5,546 nucleotides of DNA from Spirochaetaceae bacterium (GCA_017646305.1 JAGCMR010000001.1:1-5546); one strand, 5' to 3'. Counted from the first letter of the stretch, positions 1-5,331 are shown. Numbers and translations: made by a program. Notes: generated by a model from the letters alone, not told the origin.

Positions 1-164
1 ATCACTACTGGCAACAAAGAAAACAAAAAGCTAAAGGCACAGGCAGAAGCATAAGTTAATAAATCATTCTGAATAAAGAAGTTACTGGTGAGAAAGGCTT
101 CCTGCACAAAGGTTCTCAGTGTGTACCGCTTTGTTTTTTTGAGAGTCGGATTTTGTTGCTCCAT
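1..164 (-). CDS. YihY/BrkB-family membrane protein, N-terminal fragment
   Basis: Reading the minus strand from an ATG at 164-162 gives 54 uninterrupted codons that run off the left edge, so only the N-terminus is visible. It begins MEQQNPTLKKTKRYTLRTF, a basic cytoplasmic stretch, then has NDLLTYASACAFSFLFSLLP at residues 33-52, the start of a first membrane helix. A short amphipathic lead-in followed by a small-residue/aromatic helix ending in LLPVV resembles the opening of the YihY/BrkB (formerly 'ribonuclease BN') family of inner-membrane proteins, whose biochemical role is not settled. The family assignment is by eye on 54 residues and is the main uncertainty; that the frame is coding is fairly secure. 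It is transcribed divergently from the toxin-antitoxin pair and shares its 95-bp control region. No standard Shine-Dalgarno is seen; only GGAAG abuts the start. Confidence 0.68.
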   Translation of the reverse strand, partial: MEQQNPTLKKTKRYTLRTFVQEAFLTSNFFIQNDLLTYASACAFSFLFSLLPVV

Positions 165-170
165 ACTTCC

Positions 171-199
171 ACTATATCCGAAATCCCGTGGAAAGGCTA
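171..199 (-). promoter_or_regulatory. Possible promoter of the YihY/BrkB-like gene
   Basis: On the minus strand TATAGT (176 to 171) matches the -10 consensus at five of six bases. A weak -35 (TAGCCT, 199 to 194) lies 17 bp upstream and overlaps the first arm of the TTCTAGCC repeat array. The seventh base after the -10 box is the A of the start codon at 164, so the transcript would be leaderless or nearly so. The poor -35 makes this a tentative call. Confidence 0.35.
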
Positions 200-237
200 G
201 AAAAATAATTCTAGCCAAAAATAATTGACTTCTAGCC
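195..237. repeat. Three-copy TTCTAGCC motif, candidate antitoxin operator
   Basis: GGCTAGAA at 195-202 and TTCTAGCC at 209-216 form a perfect 8-bp inverted repeat with a 6-bp spacer. A third identical TTCTAGCC lies at 230-237, exactly 21 bp (about two helical turns) from the second. A 10-mer AAAAATAATT also recurs at 201-210 and 217-226. The array spans the -35 and spacer of the antitoxin promoter and the weak -35 of the divergent gene. Phd/YefM antitoxins and their toxin complexes commonly repress their own operons by binding palindromes near the promoter, so an autoregulatory operator is the natural reading. Binding itself is inferred, not shown. Confidence 0.6.
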
Positions 238-253
238 AGTATTATGATAAAAT
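225..253 (+). promoter_or_regulatory. Promoter of the toxin-antitoxin operon
   Basis: TTGACT (225-230, five of six to TTGACA) and TAAAAT (248-253, five of six to TATAAT) are separated by 17 bp. Counting seven bases past the -10 box lands on position 260, the A of the antitoxin ATG, which predicts a leaderless or near-leaderless mRNA. An overlapping TATGAT at 243-248 is an alternative -10, but it has no well-spaced -35. The third TTCTAGCC copy starts at the last base of the -35 box and covers the first part of the spacer. Confidence 0.55.
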
Positions 254-259
254 GAGGCT

Positions 260-595
260 ATGTCTAGGACATCTATCTATGAGGCTCGCAATTCTCTTTC
301 CTCCTTGATTAGGCAAGCTGAATCAGGAAATCTTGTGGAATTAACTCGTCACGAAAAACCTGTGGCTGTACTCCTTGGATACGAGGAGTATCTGAAGAAT
401 TATCAATCTCACCAATGGTTCCAAACTCTTAGGAAAAGTTATCTTGAAGAAGTTTTTGGCTTACAGGAAGAAGCTTTTGCAGGAACAATAGATTCTTGCA
501 ACCAGAATGAAGAAGGATTACCATTTGTTCGCTCAAATGAAGGACCTGATGCAAAAAAATCTCAATTACAATGGAGTTTTTTCGAGGAATTATGA
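260..595 (+). CDS. Phd/YefM-family antitoxin
   Basis: A 111-residue protein with a typical Phd/YefM N-terminal domain at about residues 1-50: SIYEARNSLSSLIRQAESGN, then the strand VELTRHEKPVAVLLGYEEY. This 'EAR...L..L......G..V.LTR..KPVAVL....EY' pattern is that of the DNA-binding dimerisation domain. Residues 51-111 are charged and lower in complexity, as expected for a tail that folds on the toxin. Role: neutralises the downstream PIN toxin and probably represses the shared promoter. The ATG at 260 is chosen because the domain starts immediately after it. GAGG at 254-257 leaves only 2 nt before the start, too close for a normal ribosome binding site. The stop overlaps the toxin start as ATGA, indicating translational coupling. 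At 111 residues it is somewhat longer than many Phd/YefM proteins (roughly 75-95). Confidence 0.88.
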   Translation: MSRTSIYEARNSLSSLIRQAESGNLVELTRHEKPVAVLLGYEEYLKNYQSHQWFQTLRKSYLEEVFGLQEEAFAGTIDSCNQNEEGLPFVRSNEGPDAKKSQLQWSFFEEL

Positions 596-1017
596 AACCT
601 TTATATTTGCTGGACACAAATGTGATTTCAGAATTATTCAAACCCCATCCCAATGGTCACCTTCTGGAATATTTTCAACAGCGGATAGAATTGTGCGTCC
701 TTTGTGCCATATCTCGTCAAGAGTTGGTATATGGTATGGAACGTCTTCCTTTGGGAAAACGAAGGGATTGTATTTACCGTACCTTAGAAGAGCTTTTTTC
801 TCGGATGGAAGTTTTACCCTACGATTCCTTTGCCTCACGAATTTGTGGGGAACTTCTTGCACGTTGTGAAAAGCTGGGATTTGTTGCTCCCTATGCTGAT
901 ACCCAGATTGCCTCAATAGCTATATCTAACAACATGATTCTCGTAACCCATAACCTGAAGGATTTTCTTCCCTTAGCTGAAAATTCCTTGCTAAAGGTGG
1001 AAGATTGGTGGGGATAG
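592..1017 (+). CDS. vapC: VapC-like PIN-domain toxin (ribonuclease)
   Basis: A 141-residue single PIN domain. It opens with LYLLDTNVISEL, giving catalytic D8. Other expected metal ligands are E44 (ISRQELVYG) and D103 (APYADTQIASIA). The closing strand LVTHNLKDF (117-125) supplies N121 and D124. The order and spacing match VapC toxins: Mg/Mn-dependent ribonucleases that cleave tRNA, rRNA or mRNA to arrest translation. The target here cannot be read from sequence. An in-frame ATG at 571 would add seven residues, but 592 is preferred: it puts the protein start directly before the conserved first strand, overlaps the antitoxin stop by 4 bp, and has GAGGA at 584-588 at short spacing. All acidic residues are present, so the toxin looks active. 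The pair appears AT-richer than the argJ region, compatible with acquisition by transfer, though this was judged on sampled lines only. Confidence 0.9.
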   Translation: MKPLYLLDTNVISELFKPHPNGHLLEYFQQRIELCVLCAISRQELVYGMERLPLGKRRDCIYRTLEELFSRMEVLPYDSFASRICGELLARCEKLGFVAPYADTQIASIAISNNMILVTHNLKDFLPLAENSLLKVEDWWG

Positions 1018-1022
1018 GCTTC

Positions 1023-1051
1023 TTGGAGGAAGTGTTGTTTTTTGCTACAAT
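1023..1051 (+). promoter_or_regulatory. Possible promoter for the Nudix gene
   Basis: TACAAT at 1046-1051 matches the -10 consensus at five of six bases, with TTGGAG (1023-1028) 17 bp upstream as a weak -35. It lies just after the toxin stop and would give a leader of about 17 nt containing the strong AGGAGG. It would let the Nudix gene be expressed independently of the toxin-antitoxin promoter. Confidence 0.4.
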
Positions 1052-1064
1052 CCACAATGTTTTT

Positions 1065-1070
1065 AGGAGG
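1065..1070 (+). promoter_or_regulatory. Strong ribosome binding site that fixes the Nudix start
   Basis: A perfect AGGAGG ends 4 nt before the ATG at 1075. The same frame stays open to a TTG at 1042 and an ATG at 1057, but the latter lies upstream of this site and neither has a good ribosome binding site of its own, so 1075 is the likely start. Confidence 0.75.
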
Positions 1071-1074
1071 ATAT

Positions 1075-1533
1075 ATGAAGCAGGTTGAGGTAGTGGCTGC
1101 AATTTTTACTAAAATGAGTTTTGAAAAAGGCTACGAGATTTTTTGTGTCCAGCGTCCAGGGCCAAAGCCAGGGAAGGAACCAAAGGAAACAGACTTTAAG
1201 TGGGAATTTCCTGGTGGAAAAATAGAGGAAGGGGAAAGTCACGAGGATGCCCTGAGACGAGAGATTTGGGAGGAATTACAAGTTACCATTTCCGTAGATG
1301 ATTTTCTCATGACGGTGGAGCATCAGTATACTAATTTTAAGGTAAAGCTCCATTTCTATTACTGTACCCCCAATGGGCCCTTTGAGATTCAAGAACACAT
1401 CGATTCTTGCTGGCGTAGTTTAGACACCATCGAAGAACTGGATTGGGCAGAAGCAGATTATCCTGTGCTTAAGCGATTGCAGGAAATACAAGATGCCGAA
1501 CAGCTGGAACGATTTTGGAGCATGACTTGTTAG
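1075..1533 (+). CDS. MutT/NudG-like Nudix hydrolase
   Basis: A 152-residue protein starting MKQVEVVAAIF. The Nudix box (GX5EX7REUXEEXGU) lies at residues 48-70: G48, E54, R62, E63, E66 and E67 are all present, so metal binding and hydrolysis should be intact. The usual glycine near the end of the box is Q69. It is preceded by WEFPGGK (43-49), typical of MutT and NudG. The C-terminal DWAEAD (123-128) resembles the segment before the last helix in MutT/NudG enzymes, which helps nucleotide recognition. Likely role: cytoplasmic pyrophosphohydrolase of oxidised or non-canonical (d)NTPs such as 8-oxo-dGTP, releasing the NMP and pyrophosphate. Exact substrate is not readable. The loop between R27 and W43 is long and lysine/proline-rich (PGPKPGKEPKETDF). 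It follows the toxin gene by 57 bp but probably has its own promoter, so a functional link to the toxin is not implied. Confidence 0.88.
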   Translation: MKQVEVVAAIFTKMSFEKGYEIFCVQRPGPKPGKEPKETDFKWEFPGGKIEEGESHEDALRREIWEELQVTISVDDFLMTVEHQYTNFKVKLHFYYCTPNGPFEIQEHIDSCWRSLDTIEELDWAEADYPVLKRLQEIQDAEQLERFWSMTC

Positions 1534-1635
1534 CAGCCCTGATGTGAAGTCATCCTTGAAGTGCTAATTTAGCTAGAATTCTTTCAAAATTATTATTTTT
1601 TCATCTTTTGTGTAACGAAATGCAAGCTTTTTGGT

Positions 1636-1664
1636 TTGCTCTTTTGAAATCAATCAGATATAAT
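1636..1664 (+). promoter_or_regulatory. Promoter of the LolA-like gene
   Basis: A perfect TATAAT at 1659-1664 has a weak -35 (TTGCTC, 1636-1641) 17 bp upstream. Transcription would start near 1671, giving a leader of about 17 nt with only a weak purine-rich GAGTGA (1675-1680) before the ATG at 1688. The rest of the 154-bp gap after the Nudix gene is AT-rich, and I see no convincing terminator in it. Confidence 0.5.
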
Positions 1665-1687
1665 CTGTTGCAAAGAGTGAAATTAGC

Positions 1688-2458
1688 ATGAAAAAACTAC
1701 TTATTTTGACAGTATTACTTAATCTTGTAACCTATGTATGGTCCTCTACTCCTGAGCTTAAGGAATTAATGCGTCAGTCTCAGCCCTTTGATCGTGGAGC
1801 TTCTCTATCTGCCGCTGTAGATGCCCTGATTACCTCAAAAAAGGGAAAAGAGACCCTGATGCAATACAATATGTATACCTCTCGTGGTGAAGGAAAAATC
1901 AACGTAATGATTGCCTTCTCTGTTCCTAACTCCTTTAATGGAACCAGAATCCTTACCTCTGTTCCAGATGAGGGGGGAACTCCTGGGGTTTCTATTAAAT
2001 TCAAGTCATTTTTCGCTACAATGAAAATTCCCTTTGTTAGCTCCGACATGTCTTTTTTTGGTATGGATTTTAACACAGGAGACATGAATCCCCGTAATCC
2101 TACCTTTGATCGTTATTCCTTGCAGGGAACAACTATTCTGGCAGATGGTAGTACAGGTTACATTGTAGAGGCTTATCCTTTAGAAGATAAATTGTATGAA
2201 CGGGTGGTTCATCACGTAGACATTGAAAAAAAGATTACCGTTAGAAGCGAAATGTATAACAAGAAAAATGAGATGGTTAAGTTGCTAGAGGTACTGGAAT
2301 GTGAGGCGATTCAAGATATTTGGTCAGCTACCAAGGTGCGAATGCAGGATCTCAAAGCAGGTTCCAATACGGTGTTAACCTTCAAGAGTTTGGTGTATCA
2401 CGGAGATTATACTGCCTACGTAAACGAATCCTTCCTTAAAACTGGAAATCCTCAGTAA
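1688..2458 (+). CDS. LolA-like outer membrane lipoprotein-sorting domain protein
   Basis: A 256-residue exported protein. MKK is followed by a hydrophobic stretch LLILTVLLNLVTYVW (4-18) and a small-residue site at about S19/S20, a classical signal peptide; there is no cysteine lipobox, so it should be soluble in the periplasm. The mature part alternates predicted strands: YNMYTSRGEGKINVMIAFSV (60-79), ILTSVP, VSIKFKSFF and IPFVSSDMSFFGMDF (114-128), then GYIVEAYP and ITVRSEMYNKKNEMVKLLEV. This strand-rich pattern with an SD[MF]SF-type turn resembles the LolA-like 'outer membrane lipoprotein-sorting protein' family (COG2834 type), half-barrels thought to carry lipids or lipid anchors. In many genomes these sit beside an RND/MMPL transporter; none is visible here. 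Family assignment is by pattern and the cargo is unknown. It appears monocistronic: own promoter upstream, hairpin downstream. Confidence 0.72.
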   Translation: MKKLLILTVLLNLVTYVWSSTPELKELMRQSQPFDRGASLSAAVDALITSKKGKETLMQYNMYTSRGEGKINVMIAFSVPNSFNGTRILTSVPDEGGTPGVSIKFKSFFATMKIPFVSSDMSFFGMDFNTGDMNPRNPTFDRYSLQGTTILADGSTGYIVEAYPLEDKLYERVVHHVDIEKKITVRSEMYNKKNEMVKLLEVLECEAIQDIWSATKVRMQDLKAGSNTVLTFKSLVYHGDYTAYVNESFLKTGNPQ

Positions 2459-2487
2459 ACAGATTCTTTTTGAAGTATTCTCTAAAT

Positions 2488-2521
2488 AGGGAGCGACCAT
2501 TTAAAATGGATGCTTCCCTTT
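2488..2521 (+). terminator. Imperfect hairpin after the LolA-like gene, possible weak terminator
   Basis: GGGAGC (2489-2494) pairs with GCTTCCC (2512-2518, one bulged T), and CCAT (2497-2500) pairs with ATGG (2506-2509) around a TTAAA loop. A small internal loop separates the two helices. Only three Ts follow, so termination would be weak. It lies 30 bp past the stop and its 3' end touches the -35 box of the ndk promoter. Confidence 0.5.
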
Positions 2522-2547
2522 ACCTAGAAATCTATTTATTGTATACT
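2519..2547 (+). promoter_or_regulatory. Promoter of the ndk-gpsA-argJ cluster
   Basis: TTTACC (2519-2524, four of six) and TATACT (2542-2547, five of six) are 17 bp apart. Transcription should begin around 2553-2555, only 3-5 nt before the ndk ATG at 2558. No Shine-Dalgarno precedes that ATG, which is consistent with a near-leaderless mRNA. Confidence 0.55.
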
Positions 2548-2557
2548 CTTAAATGTT

Positions 2558-3001
2558 ATGGAAATTAGCTTTGTAATGTTAAAGCCTGGCGTTGTCAATC
2601 GCCGGATTGTAGGAGAGGTTATCTCTCGTTTTGAGCGGAAGGGATTGCAGTTGGTGGGAATGAAGATGATCCGAGTTTCCGACGAAACAGCTGCTAGTCA
2701 CTATGCCGAGCATTTGGGAAAATCCTTTTATCAAGAGCTTGTAGATTATATTACTAGTGGTCCTGTGGTGGCCATGGCTTGGCAGGGAGATGATTGTGTT
2801 TCTCTGATACGAAAGTTAGTGGGAGCCACTAAACCCTCCGATGCTCAGCCAGGAACTATTCGAGGGGATTATTGTACCCATACTAACCACAATGTAGTTC
2901 ATGCTTCAGATTCTCCAGAAAGTGGAAAGCGAGAAGTTTCCTTATATTTTAAGGACGAAGAGCTTTGTTTCTGGCAGGATGAGCTAGAATGTTGGATGTA
3001 A
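2558..3001 (+). CDS. ndk: Nucleoside diphosphate kinase
   Basis: A 147-residue enzyme that moves the gamma-phosphate of ATP to other (d)NDPs through a phosphohistidine, balancing nucleotide pools in the cytoplasm. The phosphorylated residue is H115 in NVVHASDS (112-119). All classical binding residues are present at constant spacing: K9 (MLKPG), Y49, F57, R85, T91 (GATKP), R102 (RGDY) and N112. Length is normal for the family. The motif has Ala rather than the more common Gly after the histidine (HASDS instead of HGSDS), a variant seen elsewhere and not expected to harm activity. The residues just upstream (CTHTNHN) depart from the usual bacterial pattern. The ATG at 2558 is supported by MEISFVMLKPG aligning with the family start, despite no ribosome binding site. 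It is first in a compact cluster; gpsA starts 11 bp after its stop. Confidence 0.96.
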   Translation: MEISFVMLKPGVVNRRIVGEVISRFERKGLQLVGMKMIRVSDETAASHYAEHLGKSFYQELVDYITSGPVVAMAWQGDDCVSLIRKLVGATKPSDAQPGTIRGDYCTHTNHNVVHASDSPESGKREVSLYFKDEELCFWQDELECWM

Positions 3002-3012
3002 GGGGGGGAAAG

Positions 3013-4080
3013 ATGAACATTAAATCAGTTGGTGTTATTGGTGCAGGTGCTTGGGGAACAGCTGTTGCTCAAGCCTTAGCTCGTGGTGGAAACGCCGTAG
3101 AGATTTGGGCCCGTGAGCAGGAAGTTGTTGACAGTATCAATCATGAGCATGAAAATAATCGCTACCTGCCAAAGTTCAAGCTTTCTGAAAATCTTACTGC
3201 TTCAACAGACATGTTAAAGGTAGCCCAGGATAAGGAATTCTTGATTCTTGCAAGTCCTTCCCTGTATTTGGCTTCTACGGTGGCCCAGCTTTTAGAAGTT
3301 CCTTCCATTAAAGATGGTTCTACCTGCATCGGCGTCTTGACAAAGGGTTTTGTTCCCTCCGATAAGGGACCTCGTCTTATCCTTGAAACTCTGGAAGAGG
3401 TGTTGCCTCCTGTTTATGCCAAGAGCTTGGTTTATATTTCTGGCCCCAGTCATGCTGAAGAAGTTGCCATGGGCAAGCTTACTGGCCTTATTGCCGCCAG
3501 TGAAAACCCCATGAACTCCATTCGTTTCCGAGAATTGCTGCGAGTTCGTGGTCTTATGGTATATTCCAGCCTTGATGTGGTGGGAGTACAGATTTGTGCT
3601 GCCGCCAAAAATGTTATCGCTGTAGTATTTGGTAGTCTTGATGCAGTGGCAGAAACTTCTGATTTGTTTGGTGATAATACAGAATCCCTGTTGCTGGCCG
3701 CTGGCCTTGATGAAATCAGAACCTTGGGCTTTGCCATGGGGGCTACCCACGCAGAAACCTTTAGTTCCATTGCTGGCGTGGGAGATTTGGACGTAACCTG
3801 TCGTAGTAAGTATGGCCGTAACCGTCGCTTTGGCCACGAAATTATCCAGAGGGATCTATTAGGAAAGTTCTCTAACTTAGAGGATTTGATTGCTCGCATT
3901 GGAGAAGTTGGTTATTTGCCAGAAGGGGCTGTAGCCTGTAAGTATATTCATCAAATTTGTGAGGAAAAGGGTCTAAAGCTTCCTATCTGTGACGGTTTGT
4001 ATAGAATCTTGAACAAGGAAATTGCTCCCATAGATTTCATGTACGAGCTACTTGGTCAGCCACTTTTAGGCTTGAATTAA
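3013..4080 (+). CDS. gpsA: Glycerol-3-phosphate dehydrogenase [NAD(P)+]
   Basis: A 355-residue cytoplasmic enzyme reducing dihydroxyacetone phosphate to sn-glycerol 3-phosphate, the backbone of membrane phospholipids. The N-terminal Rossmann fold carries GAGAWGTA (10-17). Further family motifs are LTKGF (109-113), SGPSHAEEVA (143-152, commonly SGPSFA), AAAKNVIAV (196-204) with the expected catalytic lysine K199, GDLDVTC (257-263) and GRNRRFG (268-274), which contacts substrate and cofactor. Segment 207-225 (GSLDAVAETSDLFGDNTES) looks longer than in typical proteobacterial GpsA and resembles spirochaetal versions, from memory. Start: an in-frame ATG at 2989 overlaps ndk and would add eight residues, but the ATG at 3013 directly follows a G-rich ribosome binding site (seven Gs at 3002-3008) and puts the glycine motif at the usual distance. 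It is co-directional with ndk (11-bp gap) and argJ (10-bp gap), so probably co-transcribed. Confidence 0.96.
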   Translation: MNIKSVGVIGAGAWGTAVAQALARGGNAVEIWAREQEVVDSINHEHENNRYLPKFKLSENLTASTDMLKVAQDKEFLILASPSLYLASTVAQLLEVPSIKDGSTCIGVLTKGFVPSDKGPRLILETLEEVLPPVYAKSLVYISGPSHAEEVAMGKLTGLIAASENPMNSIRFRELLRVRGLMVYSSLDVVGVQICAAAKNVIAVVFGSLDAVAETSDLFGDNTESLLLAAGLDEIRTLGFAMGATHAETFSSIAGVGDLDVTCRSKYGRNRRFGHEIIQRDLLGKFSNLEDLIARIGEVGYLPEGAVACKYIHQICEEKGLKLPICDGLYRILNKEIAPIDFMYELLGQPLLGLN

Positions 4081-4090
4081 GGAGGCTTTC

Positions 4091-5308
4091 ATGGAAAATA
4101 TTGACGGAGGAGTAGCTGCTCCCCAGGGCTTTACCACCAATGGTGTTCTTTCAGGCATTAAAGCCAGCAGAACAAAGCCTGACACAGCCTTAATCTTTTC
4201 TGAAAAAGCCTGTGCAGCAGCTGGTGTTTTTACTACAAACAAGGTACAGGCTGAATGTGTTAAGCTTTCTCGTAATCACGTATCTGATGGAAGGGCTCAG
4301 GCAATTATCGTAAACTCTGGAAATGCCAATGCCTGTACTGGAGAGCAGGGAGCTCAAGCTGCCCGTCGCATGGCCCAAGCTGCAGCAAGTCAATTGAATC
4401 TTCAAGAAACAGATGTGCTAGTTTGTTCCACTGGCGTTATTGGTCAGCAGCTTCCCGTAGAAAAGATTGAAGCAAAAATAGCTGACTTGGTAGCAGGTCT
4501 TTCCAAGGAAGGTCATCAGGCTGCTCGTGAGGCTATCATGACCACCGACACCCGCTACAAGGAAGCAGCGGTGGAAACAAGTATCGGAGGCAAAATTGTT
4601 CGCCTTGGAACCATGGCTAAGGGGTCTGGCATGATTCACATCAACGTGGGCACCATGCTAGGATTCATCACTACAGACTGTGCTATTTCTCCTGCCATGC
4701 TGGATAAGGCATTACGGGAAAGTGTGGCTGGTACCTACAATTGTGTTTCCGTAGATGGTGACACTAGTACCAACGATACCTTGCTGATTCTTGCTAATGG
4801 CATGGCTGGAAATCAAGAAATCACCAGTGAAAATCAGGATTATCAGGACTTTTTGTTAGCCTTGAATCACCTGAACACCATCATGGCTAAGCGTATTGCT
4901 GCCGACGGTGAAGGTGCTGAGCATTTGGTGGAATGTCAGGTAAAGGGGGCTGCTTCTGTGGAAGATGCCCGTATCCTTGCCAAGGCTGTCATTTCTTCCA
5001 ATTTGGTAAAGGCTGCCTTCTTTGGAAAGGATGCCAACTGGGGACGAATCCTCTGTGCCATGGGGTATTCTGGTGGAAATTTCACCCCAGAAAAAACAAG
5101 CGTTTCCTTCGTAAGTAAGGCAGGAATCATTCAGGTGTTCCAACAGGGTGTTCCCCTGGATTTTGACGAGGAGCTTGCCCGAAAGATTCTGTCCGAGGAT
5201 GAAACCTGTATCGAGGTAGAATTGCAGGACGGAGACTGTGCTGGTACCGCCTGGGGCTGTGACCTTACCTACGAGTACGTAAAGATAAACGGAGACTACC
5301 GCACCTAA
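4091..5308 (+). CDS. argJ: Glutamate N-acetyltransferase / ornithine acetyltransferase
   Basis: A 405-residue ArgJ, full length. It transfers acetyl from N-acetylornithine to glutamate, recycling the acetyl group in arginine synthesis; some members also use acetyl-CoA (bifunctional), which cannot be decided by eye. ArgJ is an Ntn-hydrolase-type precursor that cleaves itself into alpha and beta chains before a threonine nucleophile. Here the site is GSGMIHINVGTMLGF (178-192), with nucleophile T188 and G187 before it, where many homologues have Ala. Other key residues: STGVIG (113-118; T114/G115 form the oxyanion hole), K177 (MAKGSG), E274 (DGEGAEHL) and the C-terminal NGDYRT (400-405), whose Asn and terminal Thr close the active site. 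GGAGG at 4081-4085 lies 5 nt before the ATG, a strong ribosome binding site. It follows gpsA by 10 bp and is followed by a terminator, then argB. Confidence 0.97.
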   Translation: MENIDGGVAAPQGFTTNGVLSGIKASRTKPDTALIFSEKACAAAGVFTTNKVQAECVKLSRNHVSDGRAQAIIVNSGNANACTGEQGAQAARRMAQAAASQLNLQETDVLVCSTGVIGQQLPVEKIEAKIADLVAGLSKEGHQAAREAIMTTDTRYKEAAVETSIGGKIVRLGTMAKGSGMIHINVGTMLGFITTDCAISPAMLDKALRESVAGTYNCVSVDGDTSTNDTLLILANGMAGNQEITSENQDYQDFLLALNHLNTIMAKRIAADGEGAEHLVECQVKGAASVEDARILAKAVISSNLVKAAFFGKDANWGRILCAMGYSGGNFTPEKTSVSFVSKAGIIQVFQQGVPLDFDEELARKILSEDETCIEVELQDGDCAGTAWGCDLTYEYVKINGDYRT

Positions 5309-5331
5309 TGGGGTAGCCAAAAGCAATACTT

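Noticed and set aside
571..591. Upstream in-frame ATG for the VapC toxin, adding seven residues
   Set aside because: The ATG at 592 gives the usual PIN start, an ATGA overlap with the antitoxin stop, and a nearby GAGGA.
507..869. Open frame of 120 codons overlapping the antitoxin and toxin genes
   Set aside because: It lies in another frame across two well-supported genes and its translation shows no recognisable domain.
1019..1043. Possible terminator after the toxin (CTTCT/GGAAG stem, then a T-rich run)
   Set aside because: The stem has only four Watson-Crick pairs plus a wobble, and the T-rich run is interrupted; too weak to call, and it overlaps the candidate Nudix promoter.
1534..1635. 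Search for a terminator or small RNA in the gap after the Nudix gene
   Set aside because: Only 4-bp inverted repeats (GATG/CATC, GCTA/TAGC) and AT-rich sequence are present; no stable stem followed by a T-tract.
3292..3837. Minus-strand open frame of 181 codons inside gpsA
   Set aside because: It is fully antisense to a gene with every expected GpsA motif, and its translation is low in complexity; a shadow frame. The same holds for the antisense frame at 3450-3899.
4856..5326. Minus-strand open frame of 156 codons inside argJ
   Set aside because: Antisense to the conserved C-terminal half of argJ, with no recognisable domain and no promoter or ribosome binding site seen.
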